From: Clostridiales bacterium
GTDB lineage: Bacteria; Bacillota; Clostridia; Monoglobales; Monoglobaceae
DNA length: 64,000 bases
Assembly (NCBI GenBank): GCA_019419865.1
Contig: JAHZIG010000001.1
Span: forward strand, 62,001-126,000
Direction: 5' to 3'
In this document: one piece after another, positions 63,712 through 64,000 of the stretch
Layout of the letters: every line of letters begins with the position of its first letter
Position numbering within the stretch: position 1 is the stretch's first letter
Notes under the pieces: generated by a model
Databases searched by the model: none
What the model was told of the DNA's origin: nothing
Seen by the model: the letters and a program-made list of their open reading frames with translations, nothing else
Made by a program: the position numbers and the translations under genes

Positions 63712-64000
63712 CTTCTGAATATAAAATTTTGAAAAAGGGCATAAAACTATATGTGTAATCTCCGTAATACGCGAAATTATTTGCGTTCCGCTTTAGCGGA
63801 GAAAAACGCCGTTTGAGCCGCCGGAAAACCTATGTTTGCATTATACCGGCGGCGTATTCATCGGATCCGCTATGCCGAGCAATATCAGGCCTTAGGCCGC
63901 TTAAATTCAAACGTTACGTTTGCCTTTCAAGCCGAGAAAGCGCCTAATGATTTCATTAAAAACGTTCTAAACGCGGTTTATCTACATATAAATTAAGTAT
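63712..64000. other. Gene-free end of the window with two hairpins
   Basis: TCCGCTTTAGCGGA (63787-63800) and perfect 8-base arms GCCGCCGG/CCGGCGGC (63817-63824, 63846-63853) lie after the deacetylase gene. No T-run follows the second, and no open frame with a ribosome site is seen to 64000. Confidence 0.45.

Overview
The window reads as chromosome of an anaerobic, endospore-forming Clostridia-type Firmicute of moderate GC. Direct evidence is intact spoIVA and spoIIP, Gram-positive ribosome binding sites (AGGAGG 6-9 nt before most starts), the prkC/prpC kinase-phosphatase pair, the murT-gatD lipid II amidation pair, and secreted proteins with stalk, F5/8-type-C and dockerin modules. A plant-polysaccharide-degrading gut lineage (Oscillospirales/Monoglobus-like) fits the GH2 and GH26-like enzymes, the dockerin and the ketodeoxygluconate genes; this placement is inference. 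I recognised no tRNA, rRNA, CRISPR array, prophage or transposase gene.

Layout. 1-2500: a partial membrane protein, a membrane-anchored propeller-like protein and a small lipoprotein, all minus. 2500-13900: the conserved Firmicute translation/cell-wall-signalling block on the minus strand (fmt, YugP-type protease, rsmB, rlmN, prpC, prkC, rsgA, rpe, thiN, then def). It is broken into several transcription units by a strong terminator after prkC and by separate promoters for fmt, rsgA and rpe. 14285-14899: an AT-rich small membrane protein with its own promoter, probably acquired. 15165-16724: promoter plus an orphan hisH-hisF pair (+). 16725-17789: about 1 kb of non-coding DNA made of palindromic heptamer-ended repeats, two related hairpins and helically phased TAGGGAG arrays; it is the most unusual locus here.

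17774-23011 (-): folC, gatD, murT, spoIVA. 23316-32051: asnB, a Cys-rich lipoprotein, a FUSC-type membrane protein, an AlkD-like DNA repair protein, two DUF975 paralogues and spoIIP. 32272-37132 (-): a response regulator/kinase pair followed by an FtsX-type ABC transporter, with a perfect hairpin between the two halves. 37451-44572: a secreted GH26-like protein, a FAD/Rieske oxidoreductase and two secreted stalk-domain proteins, the second followed by tandem copies of its own 3' end.

45001-58294: a 2171-residue multimodular dockerin protein and a 1637-residue GH2 enzyme with F5/8C modules, the latter divergent from an AraC-type regulator. 58373-63711: rpmE, pfkA, a KDPG aldolase/KDG kinase pair and a sporulation-type polysaccharide deacetylase. 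Together the right half looks like outer-surface glycan capture and cleavage, with the sugar-acid products entering glycolysis through kdgK/kdgA and pfkA.
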